Positions 8,148-17,326 of a stretch of DNA of 64,000 nt are shown here, in pieces. Under the pieces are notes generated by a model. It did not search any database. It was not told the DNA's origin and saw only the letters and a program-made list of their open reading frames with translations. Position 1 is the first letter of the stretch. Each line of letters starts with the position of its first letter. The stretch comes from an uncultured Alphaproteobacteria bacterium (GTDB lineage Bacteria; Pseudomonadota; Alphaproteobacteria; HIMB59). Where the stretch lies: assembly GCA_902599045.1 (NCBI GenBank), contig CACKEA010000001.1:62001-126000 (forward strand), given 5' to 3'. The position numbers and the translations under genes are program-made.

Positions 8148-9707
8148 ATGAAATTACTATTATCTATGCTTTTAAGCTTTGTTTTTTTCAATGTAAATGC
8201 ATTGGAACTTAATAAAATCTCAGGCTATTCAACTTTTTCATGGGACGAAGGTGGATCAGAAATTTTAGCTTACGACTCTCAAAGAAACAGAATATTTGTA
8301 ACAAACAATCTGACAAAATCTGTAGATGTTTTAGATATTACAAGATTACCTTATACAAAAAAATTAATTTCAATCAAACCAAGAGCAGGTGTTGGTGGAA
8401 TAAATAGTGTTGCTGTTTCAGAACAAGCAGGTTTGCTTGCTTTAGCAATCGAGGCAGAAGACAAACAAGACAATGGTGCTGTTTTGTTCTATAATCTTAA
8501 TACATTAAAATTGGCTTTTGGGTACTCAGTAGGTGCGTTGCCTGATAATGTTGTATTTACTCCGGATGGGAAATATGCATTGGTCGCCAATGAGGGTGAG
8601 CCAAATGATGACTACACTGTTGATCCCAAAGGATCTGTTTCAATTATTGATTTAAACAAATGGTTTGTCGGCCCTAGTGAAGATAAAATCAGAAATATAA
8701 ACTTTTATTACAATGGGGCTCCAGAGGGTGGCAGAATTGTAAAACCTGGATCATCTTTTTTGTATGATGCTGAACCAGAGTTTATAGCGGTTAGCGGTGA
8801 CTCTAAAAGAGCTTATGTAGCTCTTCAAGAAAATAACGTTATTGCAAAGATAGATATTAGTTCTGGCATAGTTACTGATTACTTTGGTTTAGGCTATAAA
8901 GATTGGTCTCAGTCCGCTCTTGATGCTTCAAATAAGGATAACAGAGTTAATATACAGCCTTGGCCGGTTAAAGGAATGTATCAACCAGACACCATGATAG
9001 TTGTCAGTAAAGAGATTAATGGTGAAATGTATGATTATGTTTTAATGGCTAATGAGGGAGATGCAAAAGATTACGATGGCTTCTCAGAAGAGGTAAGGGT
9101 CGCTGATTTAACTTTAGACCCTTCAGTCTTTCCTAATGCCTCAGAGCTCCAAAAAAAATCAAATCTCGGTAGGTTAAAAACAACAACTACTATGGGAGAT
9201 GCTGATGGTGATGGTTTTTATGAAGAAATCTATACCTACGGCGGAAGATCTTTTTCAATTTTGGACGGCAATACCGGAAAAATTATTTATGATAGCGGTA
9301 ATGATATTGCTGTTAGAACAGCGTTTTCAGGTTTTTTTAACTGGAATGAGGATGCGGGATCTTTTGATGATAGAAGTGACGATAAAGGTGCAGAGCCAGA
9401 GGCTCTTACAGTTGGAGAAATTGATGGAAGAACAATAGCTTTTGTAGGTCTTGAAAGACAGGGCGGTATCATGATGTACGATATTACTGGTATGGTAAAG
9501 CCAAAATTTCTTGGATATTTCAATGGTAGAAACTTTTTTGGAGATGGTACAAAACAAACTGGTGGTGACATATCTCCTGAATCATTAGTTTTTATACCTG
9601 CAGACAAGACACCTCCACTTTATCATGTCAGAAAAGGAACTCCTTTATTGATTGGAGCCTATGAACTTTCGGGTTCAACTGCTATTTACGAAGTTATAAT
9701 TGATTAG
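8148..9707 (+). CDS. Secreted beta-propeller protein, choice-of-anchor I family
   Basis: A 519-residue exported protein. The signal peptide is MKLLLSMLLSFVFFNVNA, and the ribosome binding site GGAGA lies at 8136-8140. The mature part shows propeller-like repeats (FVTNNLTKSVDVLDI, FTPDGKYALVANEGEPNDD, YVALQENNVIAKIDI, FVGLERQGGIMMYDI) and acidic loops such as GDADGDGFYEE that could bind calcium. The pattern fits the choice-of-anchor I family, members of which are often annotated as alkaline phosphatase or esterase-like. Its place beside ppx hints at phosphorus scavenging, but enzymatic activity is not shown. Confidence 0.75.
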   Translation: MKLLLSMLLSFVFFNVNALELNKISGYSTFSWDEGGSEILAYDSQRNRIFVTNNLTKSVDVLDITRLPYTKKLISIKPRAGVGGINSVAVSEQAGLLALAIEAEDKQDNGAVLFYNLNTLKLAFGYSVGALPDNVVFTPDGKYALVANEGEPNDDYTVDPKGSVSIIDLNKWFVGPSEDKIRNINFYYNGAPEGGRIVKPGSSFLYDAEPEFIAVSGDSKRAYVALQENNVIAKIDISSGIVTDYFGLGYKDWSQSALDASNKDNRVNIQPWPVKGMYQPDTMIVVSKEINGEMYDYVLMANEGDAKDYDGFSEEVRVADLTLDPSVFPNASELQKKSNLGRLKTTTTMGDADGDGFYEEIYTYGGRSFSILDGNTGKIIYDSGNDIAVRTAFSGFFNWNEDAGSFDDRSDDKGAEPEALTVGEIDGRTIAFVGLERQGGIMMYDITGMVKPKFLGYFNGRNFFGDGTKQTGGDISPESLVFIPADKTPPLYHVRKGTPLLIGAYELSGSTAIYEVIID

Positions 9708-9720
9708 TAATATTTATTTT

Positions 9721-9746
9721 ACCCTCTCTAAATTAATAGGGAGGGT
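9721..9746 (+). terminator. Convergent hairpin after the propeller gene
   Basis: ACCCTCTC (9721-9728) pairs with GGGAGGGT (9739-9746) around a 10-base loop, using one wobble pair that forms only on the plus strand. It lies just after the TAG of the propeller gene and touches the TAA of the facing gene. It lacks a clear T-run, so it is a weak or Rho-assisted terminator at best. Confidence 0.45.
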
Positions 9747-10600
9747 TATATTAAATAGCTTTTTCTAAACTTGTTATTAATGAGTGCAATAGCTTTTTTT
9801 CCATCCTCAAGTGAAATCTTATCTGGCGGACCCCATGCAGTTTTATTGACATCAACAATATAAATTTTTTTCGTATCCCTATCTCTTAAAATGTCTAACT
9901 CCCCAAAATCTAGTTTAAATTTTTTACAAAATTCATTTATTAAACTAATTTCTTCATTTTCAAATAAAGAAGAAATTGAGATTGTTTTTGAATAAACAGT
10001 TTTAGATTTAAAGCGATATTCTTTTTGAGCAAATTTCACGTAAGCTAATACAATTTCATCCTTAACCCATACGACCCTATAATCGACAGCAAATTCGTTA
10101 TAAATATTATTAATTAATTTTTGGTAAACCTTATTTTTATAAATTTTAAATCCTAACGAAGAGCTATTTATAATCTTCCCGTCATGTTTTGCATTTTGCT
10201 CTGATTTTTCTAAAATTGAACCATTATAGTTTTTTGGATCTAAGTTCAGAGAATAACCAAAAATCTCTAGGAAAACTCTATCAACATTAGATTTACTGAT
10301 GTCAGTGCAATTTTTATTTATTACTATTTTTTTTGGATTTTCAGAGACTTGGTAGTTACTATTAGTTTTGTCATAAAAATATAATTCTATGTCAGCTAGT
10401 TCTGGGGAGGACGTAAACTTAACTGGCAAGCCCCATCTAACTTTAGCTAAGGAATAAAGTGGATTCAAAGGCCTTCTAGGGTAACAGATTATTTTTTTTT
10501 TATTTGATGAGTTAGATTCATATAAGCTAATCAAAAAATAAACATCTCTCAGCCCTCGAAGAATAGTACTAATTACGTCTGAAACAGTTATTGATGACAT
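9746..10600 (-). CDS. Unrecognised protein with ATP-grasp-like C-terminus
   Basis: A 284-residue protein from the ATG at 10600; a TTG 33 bases further upstream is also open but less likely. I do not recognise the family. The C-terminal part FGELDILRDRDTKKIYIVDVNKTAWGPP has acidic residues and an Asn arranged like the metal- and phosphate-binding end of ATP-grasp enzymes. An earlier strand, RVVWVKDEIVLAYVKFA, would fit the nucleotide cleft. It has no signal peptide. It diverges from glnD with 49 bases between starts. An ATP-dependent ligase or kinase-like role is only a guess. Confidence 0.6.
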   Translation of the reverse strand: MSSITVSDVISTILRGLRDVYFLISLYESNSSNKKKIICYPRRPLNPLYSLAKVRWGLPVKFTSSPELADIELYFYDKTNSNYQVSENPKKIVINKNCTDISKSNVDRVFLEIFGYSLNLDPKNYNGSILEKSEQNAKHDGKIINSSSLGFKIYKNKVYQKLINNIYNEFAVDYRVVWVKDEIVLAYVKFAQKEYRFKSKTVYSKTISISSLFENEEISLINEFCKKFKLDFGELDILRDRDTKKIYIVDVNKTAWGPPDKISLEDGKKAIALINNKFRKSYLI

Positions 10601-10649
10601 AAATTGATTCTTTAGAACATTACATATATACAATGTTAAAGTTTTATTA

Positions 10650-13202
10650 ATGAAAGATATCTCTCAAATAAAAAAGAAGTATCAATCAAATAAGGTTAAA
10701 TTATTTCAAAAATTAGCATCAACTAATGATGGCTTCTATTTTAATAAAAATCATACAGATCTTGTTGATACAGTTGTAAAAGAAATAGTTAAAGGAATTT
10801 ATAATATTTATCCAATAGAAGATTTCTCTTTAATCGCTGTAGGTGGATACGGAAGACATGACTTGTCACCAAAAAGTGATGTTGACTTATTATTTATTTA
10901 TAAAAAATCTAATAAAAATATTAGAGATTTTATTACTCAATTAAATAATACACTGTGGGATATTGGATTAGAAGTTGGGATATCTTTTTTAACAATTAAA
11001 CAGGCATTAATCGATTCTAAGAAAGACATAAAGACGATTACAAAATTTGTTGAGACTCGTTTTATAATTGGTGATGAAATTCAATACGGTGAGTTTGTTC
11101 GGTCCATTAGAATTTTAATTGGAAAACAAAATCCACTAAAACTCAGCGAATTAAAGCTTATAGAGTTGGTTGATAGACATGACTATAGAATAGGAATTAA
11201 AAGTAATTTAGAGCCGAATATTAAGGAGGGTATTGGGGGTCTTAGAGATATTCATACCATACTGTGGGTATCGATCTTTATGTTTAACATTTATAAATTA
11301 GAGGCCTTAACGTCTATTAATATTTATACCAAAGAAGAAATTAAAGAGTTAAAGAATGCTTGGAAATTTCTCTTAACTATTCGAGCATTTATTCATTTAT
11401 TTAACGAAAGCAAAGGCGATGTTTTATCTATTGAAAATCAGTTGAAAATTTCAAAAAAACTCTCTTACAAAGACAAAAAGAAAGAAAAGGGAGTGGAGAT
11501 TTTTATGAAAGATTTGTTTGTGAATGTTGCAAAAATTAATTCTCTTTTAAGAACTTTTTATTCGAAGCTTCCAGAGGATTTAATAATCAAAACGATTTAT
11601 AAAAGAAAACCCACTAAAACTAAATCACTAGAAAAAGAATTTATAATTGAAAAAGGTTTTCTGAATCTAAAAAATAATACCTCTAAAAACCTTCAACTAA
11701 AATGGGCAAACGTCTTTGAAAAATCCTTGGAACATAATTTACTCATTCATCCTCGCTTTTTAAAAACCGTTGAGGAAAAGAGAAAAGTTTTAAAAAAAAC
11801 CACTGATAAACAACACCTCCAATCATTTTTAAATATTGTCGTCTCCAAAAAAAATCCTATACAGGCCCTTCATGATTTTAATGATACCCAGCTATTTAGC
11901 GAAATATTTCCTGAGTTTGGCAGAGTTTGGGGACAAGTGCAGTTTGATATTTATCATCACTACACCACAGATGAACACTTATTATTGACATTGCACAACC
12001 TAAATGAGCTAAAACAAAAGTCGTTTTATAAAGAAATATATAGTAGGTTATCCTCAAGAGAAGCCCTTCACATCGCTTTACTATTTCATGATATAGGAAA
12101 GAAGGGGCCAAAGAGTCATTCTGTTTATGGAACAGAGTTAACTAATAAAATTTTAAAAAGACTTCCTGTATCACAAGAAGTGAAAGAATTAACATTGTGG
12201 CTAGTTGAACATCATTTAGTAATGAGCGATACAGCCTTTAAAAATGATACGCAAAGCTCTGAAGCAATTGCTAAATTTACTTCTATTGCGAACACAGAAG
12301 AAAAAATAAATTCATTATTTCTATTTACCTTGTGTGATATCGCTTCTGTTGGACCAAATATTCTAAATGAATGGAGAATAAGTTTGCTTCGAAGTTTGTT
12401 TTATAATGCAAAAGATTTTCTTCAAAGAGGTTTAGATACAAAAACTTATTCATCCTCTGTTCAAGAATCCTTGAAGAAGTCTGTATTACAACAATCCGAT
12501 ATAAGCCTGAAAAAATTTATCAACAAGTCCATCAAAGAATTTCCTGCTCCGTTTTGGGAAGCCATTTCGTCCAGAATGATTGTAGATATATTTAAAATTT
12601 ATCAAAAAAATAAAAAAGCAAAAATTATTAACTCAGTAAATTTTTTAAACTATGAAAATAAAGAATATAGTGCTGTTGTCGTAACGAGTAAAAATAGACC
12701 TGGTATATTAAAAGACATTGTCTCTGGGTTTACTCATTCTCAATCAAATATTCTAAGCTCCAGAATAATCTCTTTGAATAACAATCAAGTAATTGACGTA
12801 TTTTGGGTAACAAACTTCTTCAATAAAGGTGTTTTAGATCTCAATGAGCAAAAGCGAACAGCGAAACACGTGATGAGTGCTCTTGATCAAAAAGATTTTA
12901 AACCCTTACAGTCCTTTACCAAAGATCAGCAAAAACTACCCGTCAATCCTCAAATTACAATTGATAACGAGATGAGCAAGCAAGTCACTACTTTTCAAAT
13001 ATTATCCGGCGATCGACCGGGGCTTTTAATGGACATTCTAGGAGTGTTTCATGATAAACAAATTAGCGTTCAATCAGCAAAAATCTCTACTTATGGAGAG
13101 AAAGTTTTTGATATTTTTCAATTAACAAATAGTAATAATCAAAAAATAAAAGATACAAAACTACTTAAATCTATAGAAAACAATCTGATTTCTATTCTTT
13201 AG
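10650..13202 (+). CDS. glnD: GlnD, bifunctional PII uridylyltransferase/uridylyl-removing enzyme
   Basis: Senses glutamine and modifies the PII signalling protein. The 850-residue length is slightly short for the family. Domains in order: nucleotidyltransferase with GGYGRHDLSPKSDVDLLF (about 63-81), PII-UTase linker, HD hydrolase with HIALLFHDIGKKGPKSH (about 472-488), and two C-terminal ACT domains (about 675-740 and 777-850; NRPGILKDIV and DRPGLLMDIL). All key motifs are present, so nitrogen sensing through PII is probably intact. glnB and glnA are not in this window. Confidence 0.95.
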   Translation: MKDISQIKKKYQSNKVKLFQKLASTNDGFYFNKNHTDLVDTVVKEIVKGIYNIYPIEDFSLIAVGGYGRHDLSPKSDVDLLFIYKKSNKNIRDFITQLNNTLWDIGLEVGISFLTIKQALIDSKKDIKTITKFVETRFIIGDEIQYGEFVRSIRILIGKQNPLKLSELKLIELVDRHDYRIGIKSNLEPNIKEGIGGLRDIHTILWVSIFMFNIYKLEALTSINIYTKEEIKELKNAWKFLLTIRAFIHLFNESKGDVLSIENQLKISKKLSYKDKKKEKGVEIFMKDLFVNVAKINSLLRTFYSKLPEDLIIKTIYKRKPTKTKSLEKEFIIEKGFLNLKNNTSKNLQLKWANVFEKSLEHNLLIHPRFLKTVEEKRKVLKKTTDKQHLQSFLNIVVSKKNPIQALHDFNDTQLFSEIFPEFGRVWGQVQFDIYHHYTTDEHLLLTLHNLNELKQKSFYKEIYSRLSSREALHIALLFHDIGKKGPKSHSVYGTELTNKILKRLPVSQEVKELTLWLVEHHLVMSDTAFKNDTQSSEAIAKFTSIANTEEKINSLFLFTLCDIASVGPNILNEWRISLLRSLFYNAKDFLQRGLDTKTYSSSVQESLKKSVLQQSDISLKKFINKSIKEFPAPFWEAISSRMIVDIFKIYQKNKKAKIINSVNFLNYENKEYSAVVVTSKNRPGILKDIVSGFTHSQSNILSSRIISLNNNQVIDVFWVTNFFNKGVLDLNEQKRTAKHVMSALDQKDFKPLQSFTKDQQKLPVNPQITIDNEMSKQVTTFQILSGDRPGLLMDILGVFHDKQISVQSAKISTYGEKVFDIFQLTNSNNQKIKDTKLLKSIENNLISIL

Positions 13203-13236
13203 ATATTTTTATGAATCAACTGAAGTCACTCGATCT

Positions 13237-13254
13237 TATCAGATAATTCTGATA
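13237..13254 (+). promoter_or_regulatory. Inverted repeat upstream of trpS
   Basis: TATCAGA (13237-13243) and TCTGATA (13248-13254) form a perfect 7-base inverted repeat with a 4-base loop, about 20 bases before the trpS ATG. It may be an operator or a small mRNA hairpin in the 73-base glnD-trpS gap. There is no T-run, so it is not a clear terminator. Confidence 0.35.
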
Positions 13255-13275
13255 TCAATTTTATTAACAATAAAA

Positions 13276-14280
13276 ATGACTAGTTTCCAAAAAAGAGTTT
13301 TTTCTGGCGTTCAACCAACAGGGACACTGCACTTAGGTAATTACCTGGGTGCTATAAAAAACTTTGTGGAACTTCAAAAAGAATATGAATGTATTTATTG
13401 TGTGGTAGACCAACACGCAATCACCGTTGAGCAAAATCCCAATGAGCTTCGTTCAAACACTCTAGAAGTATTAGCATCGTTTATTGCTGCAGGAGTGGAT
13501 TACAAAGAACAAATTATATTTCAACAATCAAGTGTAGCAGAGCACTCTCAACTCGCTTGGGTGTTTAATTGTGTCAGTCGTATTGGTTGGCTAAATAGAA
13601 TGACACAGTTTAAAGATAAGGCAGGAAAAAATAGAGAAAACGTAAGTGTTGGGTTAATGGTTTACCCTAATTTAATGGCAGCTGATATTCTTGCATATCT
13701 TGCAACGCATGTTCCGGTTGGCGATGATCAAAAACAACATTTAGAATTATCAAGAGATATTGCACAAAAGTTTAATAATGATTTTAAAGTTGATTTCTTT
13801 CCCCTGCCTGAACCTTTAATCTATGGCAATGCTACGAGGGTGATGAGTCTACGGGATGGAACCAAAAAAATGTCAAAGTCTGATGCCTCCGAGCTTTCCA
13901 GAATTTTATTAACTGATAGTGATGATGATATCAGCTCTAAGATAAGAAAAGCGAAGTCTGACTCAGATCTTATTCCAGAAGACAAAGACCAATTGCAAAA
14001 TAAACCTGAATGTTTAAACTTAATAAATATTCTGTCTGCTTGCTTGGACCAGAGTATTGAAAAAACTTTAGCGGGCTATGCGGGTAAAGAGTACTCAAAA
14101 TTAAAAAATGATCTTGCGGATACTTTAATTCAAGTTGTTGGTCCGGTGAGAAAAAAGATACTCAATCTTCTCGATAACAAGGATGAGTTAAATAAGATTT
14201 TACAGGTGGGGAGTGAAAAAGCATCCACAATCGCAGGCCCTATTATCAAGGAAGTCTATAAGATAGTCGGTTTTAAGTAG
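13276..14280 (+). CDS. trpS: Tryptophanyl-tRNA synthetase
   Basis: Charges tRNA-Trp. The 334-residue class I synthetase has the HIGH-type motif in FSGVQPTGTLHLGNYLGA, the tryptophan-pocket region VYPNLMAADILAY and GDDQKQHLELSRDIA, and the KMSKS loop at about 197-201 followed by SDASELSR. The length is normal for bacterial TrpRS. It stands alone between glnD and the Nfu gene on the same strand. Confidence 0.97.
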   Translation: MTSFQKRVFSGVQPTGTLHLGNYLGAIKNFVELQKEYECIYCVVDQHAITVEQNPNELRSNTLEVLASFIAAGVDYKEQIIFQQSSVAEHSQLAWVFNCVSRIGWLNRMTQFKDKAGKNRENVSVGLMVYPNLMAADILAYLATHVPVGDDQKQHLELSRDIAQKFNNDFKVDFFPLPEPLIYGNATRVMSLRDGTKKMSKSDASELSRILLTDSDDDISSKIRKAKSDSDLIPEDKDQLQNKPECLNLINILSACLDQSIEKTLAGYAGKEYSKLKNDLADTLIQVVGPVRKKILNLLDNKDELNKILQVGSEKASTIAGPIIKEVYKIVGFK

Positions 14281-14325
14281 ACACTTGGGCTTGAATTTTC
14301 CAATTTTATAGACATATTACTATCA

Positions 14326-14883
14326 ATGTTTGTACAAACTGAACCAACACCAAACCCAGCAACGCTAAAGTTTTTGCCAGGAAAAGAGGTGATGACAGAT
14401 GGAACGATGTTCTATCAAAATCAAGAATCTGCCTCAAACTCTCCTTTAGCAATGAACTTATTCAATATTAAAGGCGTGGAGGGAGTTTTTTTTGGGTCGG
14501 ATTTTATCACTATCACTAAAGGCAATGATAATGATTGGACTCTTATGAAGCCTGCTATCTTAGGTTGTATCATTGAGCACTTTACAATGAACAAACCTGT
14601 CATTTCAGAAAACACAGCATCAACGGAGCATGTCATTGATGAAAACGACAGTGACGTTGTAAAGAAAATTAAAGAACTTCTTGATACTAAGGTAAGGCCC
14701 GCCGTTGCGATGGACGGTGGAGATATAATTTTTGACAAATATAATGAAGGAATAGTTTTCCTTCAAATGCAAGGAGCCTGTCAGGGATGTCCTAGCTCTA
14801 CGGCTACTTTAAAGATGGGAATTGAGAATATGCTAAAGCATTATATTCCCGAAGTCCGTGAAGTACGACCCGTTGAAGCCTAG
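14326..14883 (+). CDS. nfuA: Nfu-family iron-sulfur scaffold/carrier protein
   Basis: Delivers Fe-S clusters to client proteins. The 185-residue protein has the N-terminal Nfu_N domain (MFVQTEPTPNPATLKFLPGK) and a C-terminal NifU-like domain (VRPAVAMDGGDI) with the cluster-binding CxxC in GACQGCPSSTATLK (about 151-154). This is the alphaproteobacterial/mitochondrial NFU1 type. The 3' end overlaps the next gene by 26 bases. Confidence 0.92.
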   Translation: MFVQTEPTPNPATLKFLPGKEVMTDGTMFYQNQESASNSPLAMNLFNIKGVEGVFFGSDFITITKGNDNDWTLMKPAILGCIIEHFTMNKPVISENTASTEHVIDENDSDVVKKIKELLDTKVRPAVAMDGGDIIFDKYNEGIVFLQMQGACQGCPSSTATLKMGIENMLKHYIPEVREVRPVEA

Positions 14884-15709
14884 TCTTTTTATTTTTTTTT
14901 TTGGATTTTTTATAAATTCTTTACTTAACGCAGGAGAATTTGATAGTTGGGTAGATTTAAATAAATATTACAAAAAAAATAATTTTATGCCTGAGAGTCT
15001 AACTAAAAAGAACATCGATCACCTTCCCATTATATCTGAATTTCCCAAAGATTTTTCAGACATTCAAGATGTCCCAACTAAGAAAAAATTATTTTACCTC
15101 GTCACACTTCCTATAATTTACAAAACCAATATTTTAATCATGCAAGAAAGAAGAATGGTTGTGAATATTGAAAAAAAGTTTGCTAGAAAAGAATTAAATG
15201 AAAACGAAACCAATGAAGTGATTAGACTATCTAAAAAGTATAAGTTAGGATACAGCGAGATTAACAAAAAATTATTTAAAAAACTTAAACAACGCATAAA
15301 CATTATTCCTATCTCCCTTGCTCTAGGGCAGGCGATTATTGAGAGTGGTTGGGGTCAGTCAAGATTTGCCAGAGAAGGAAACGCTCTTTACGGCCAATGG
15401 ACAACTCGTGAGGATAGAGGAATTATTCCCCAAGATAGAGACGAGGATAAAACTCATGCCGTTTTAAAATTTAATAATTTATCTGAGAGCGTTGAGGCTT
15501 ATATGTTTAATATCAACACGCACCCTGCGTATTATAATTTTCGAGTCGTGAGGCATATTGATGAGCGCCTCAAATACACAGATCCCATCAGTATGAAGGT
15601 GAAGTATTTAGCGGCTTACGCTGAAATTGGCGATAAATACGTTGATCAATTAGAACTCATTATTGCTTCAAATAAACTTCAAGCTTTTGATCGCTTCAAA
15701 ATTAATTAA
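14858..15709 (+). CDS. Bax-like glucosaminidase-domain protein
   Basis: A 283-residue exported protein likely to cleave peptidoglycan glycan strands. The start codon is GTG at 14858 or, with a cleaner signal peptide (KPSLFIFFFGFFINSLLNA), TTG at 14873. The glucosaminidase region from about residue 145 holds ALGQAIIESGWGQSRFAREG with the catalytic-type Glu, then NALYGQW and YMFNINTHPAY, as in E. coli Bax and related Flg/LytG-like enzymes. It overlaps nfuA by up to 26 bases and runs tail to tail into the deacetylase gene. Confidence 0.85.
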   Translation: MKYDPLKPSLFIFFFGFFINSLLNAGEFDSWVDLNKYYKKNNFMPESLTKKNIDHLPIISEFPKDFSDIQDVPTKKKLFYLVTLPIIYKTNILIMQERRMVVNIEKKFARKELNENETNEVIRLSKKYKLGYSEINKKLFKKLKQRINIIPISLALGQAIIESGWGQSRFAREGNALYGQWTTREDRGIIPQDRDEDKTHAVLKFNNLSESVEAYMFNINTHPAYYNFRVVRHIDERLKYTDPISMKVKYLAAYAEIGDKYVDQLELIIASNKLQAFDRFKIN

Positions 15710-16703
15710 TTAAATACTGATAACCAAACCAAAAAATACCGTTATTAACTTTTGTACAATTAAATCTTAATCTGCCTTTTACAGGAAGTCTGTTGAGCTC
15801 AATTAATAATTTACTACTTAGGTTTGTTGTTGTTTGATCAAAAGAGCCTTGAAAATCACTAATGAAACAATTGATGTTCGATGCGTCTTCTTGAAAGTCT
15901 AGAACATATCTTGTAATTGGTTCTATTTGATAAGGATTGCTTGGTTGAATGTCTACGTTATTGAAAGGTAAAACACTGGATGCATCTTTGATACGATCAA
16001 TAGATCCATAGTTTTCATTGAGAGGAAATCTAGGAATAAAATACTTTTGATTAATCGAAAAGGCTCCTGAGTGTTGACCAAAGGCAGCATCAAAATATTG
16101 CGAAACAACCTTTTGTGCCGTGGAGCTATTCTCTCCAAAAGGATAAGCAAATAAATTAGGAGTAATACCTAAGTTTTCCAAAATAAGTTTTTGAGATTTT
16201 TCTATTTCGTTCGCTATTTCTAATTCACTTAGAGTGGGTAGACTGGAATGAGAGTATGTGTGATTTTGAATATCGACACCTCTATTAAATGCGTCTTTGA
16301 GTTGGCCCCAAGACATATAATTTTGCCCACCAATATTTTCTGTATTTAAAAATAAAGTAACGGGTACTTCAAATTTTTCAAAAACAGGTAAACCCACCTC
16401 ATAAAATGATAAGTATGCATCATCGATTGTTATAGAAATAGATTTTTCTTGTAATTTATCTGGAAACAAAAGGTCTTTTACTAAAATAAATTTAAATCCT
16501 TGATCCTTTAAATATGTTAAATGACTAACTAATTGTTCTTTTCGAATATTTGTTGAGGGGTACTTAATTTCATCAAAACGGTGATACATTAATATGTTAT
16601 TTGGAATTGTATCATTTACGCTTGTTGCATAGGATGTTTTAACTGGAATTACAAAATTAGATATAAAAATGACTAATAAAATGAAAAATTTTGAGATCGG
16701 CAT
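15702..16703 (-). CDS. Secreted polysaccharide deacetylase (NodB-like)
   Basis: Exported carbohydrate esterase of about 333 residues. I chose the ATG at 16703 because it gives a clear signal peptide (MPISKFFILLVIFISNFVIP...YA); the longer open frame would run through tsaB. NodB motifs are present: ISITIDDAYLSF (metal-binding DD), VDIQNHTYSHSSL (the HxxxH metal site) and LFAYPFGENS. The substrate could be peptidoglycan or an extracellular glycan. It converges with the glucosaminidase gene (8-base overlap), and its 5' end overlaps that of tsaB. Confidence 0.85.
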   Translation of the reverse strand: MPISKFFILLVIFISNFVIPVKTSYATSVNDTIPNNILMYHRFDEIKYPSTNIRKEQLVSHLTYLKDQGFKFILVKDLLFPDKLQEKSISITIDDAYLSFYEVGLPVFEKFEVPVTLFLNTENIGGQNYMSWGQLKDAFNRGVDIQNHTYSHSSLPTLSELEIANEIEKSQKLILENLGITPNLFAYPFGENSSTAQKVVSQYFDAAFGQHSGAFSINQKYFIPRFPLNENYGSIDRIKDASSVLPFNNVDIQPSNPYQIEPITRYVLDFQEDASNINCFISDFQGSFDQTTTNLSSKLLIELNRLPVKGRLRFNCTKVNNGIFWFGYQYLIN

Positions 16704-17322
16704 CGATAGTTCTTTATCATACTGTTCTATTACTTTATTTAAAAATAAAAAAATTATTTGGGATAAAACAGTAAAAAGTGAGTTTGGACATGAAAAAGTT
16801 TTATCTAAATTGTTGGCCAACTTAGTAAAAAAAACAAAAATAAAGGCTGAATACATTAAAAAGTTACACCTCAACAAAGGACCAGCGCGCTTTACTGCAA
16901 TACGAAATTGCCATTCGCTCATGAAGGGCTTTTTTATAAGCCACAAGGTGGAAATAGTGAGCTACTCTATTTTTGAGCATTTCTTTTTGGGACTTAAAAA
17001 GAAGCCTTCTAAAAGTATCTTGTGTTTAGTTGATACAAATAGAAGAGATTTAGCTATTCAAAAAATTGATACATCTGGCAAATTAGTTGGCAAGACTAAG
17101 ACTTTAAAGGTTAATTCTGATCTTATTGAATTATTGAGTCAAGATTATTACCTAATAGGAAATGGGATAGAGAAGCTGAAAGATATTTCTGAATTTAAAT
17201 TTATTAAAAGTAAAACTTTGTCTGTAACAAAATTAAAATCAAATTATTTTGTGAACAAATATTATAAAAGAAGATCTAATTATAAGTTTCCTAAAATTAT
17301 TTATCCGTACTCTCCTATATAA
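16681..17322 (+). CDS. tsaB: TsaB-like partner of tRNA t6A synthesis
   Basis: Non-catalytic scaffold for TsaD in threonylcarbamoyl-adenosine modification of tRNA. The N-terminus FEIGIDSSLSYCSITLF is the ASKHA phosphate-1 strand, and GPARFTAIRNCHSLMKGF replaces the usual GPGSFTGLRIG...KGL signature, so the protein is divergent. The start could be ATG 16681 (used here) or ATG 16669. The first 23 bases overlap the start of the opposite-strand deacetylase. It is followed tail to tail by msrA with a 4-base gap. Confidence 0.8.
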   Translation: MKNFEIGIDSSLSYCSITLFKNKKIIWDKTVKSEFGHEKVLSKLLANLVKKTKIKAEYIKKLHLNKGPARFTAIRNCHSLMKGFFISHKVEIVSYSIFEHFFLGLKKKPSKSILCLVDTNRRDLAIQKIDTSGKLVGKTKTLKVNSDLIELLSQDYYLIGNGIEKLKDISEFKFIKSKTLSVTKLKSNYFVNKYYKRRSNYKFPKIIYPYSPI

Positions 17323-17326
17323 AAGA

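Noticed and set aside
16704-16946. Longer N-terminus for the polysaccharide deacetylase
   Set aside because: It is the antisense shadow of tsaB; the internal ATG at 16703 gives a proper signal peptide.
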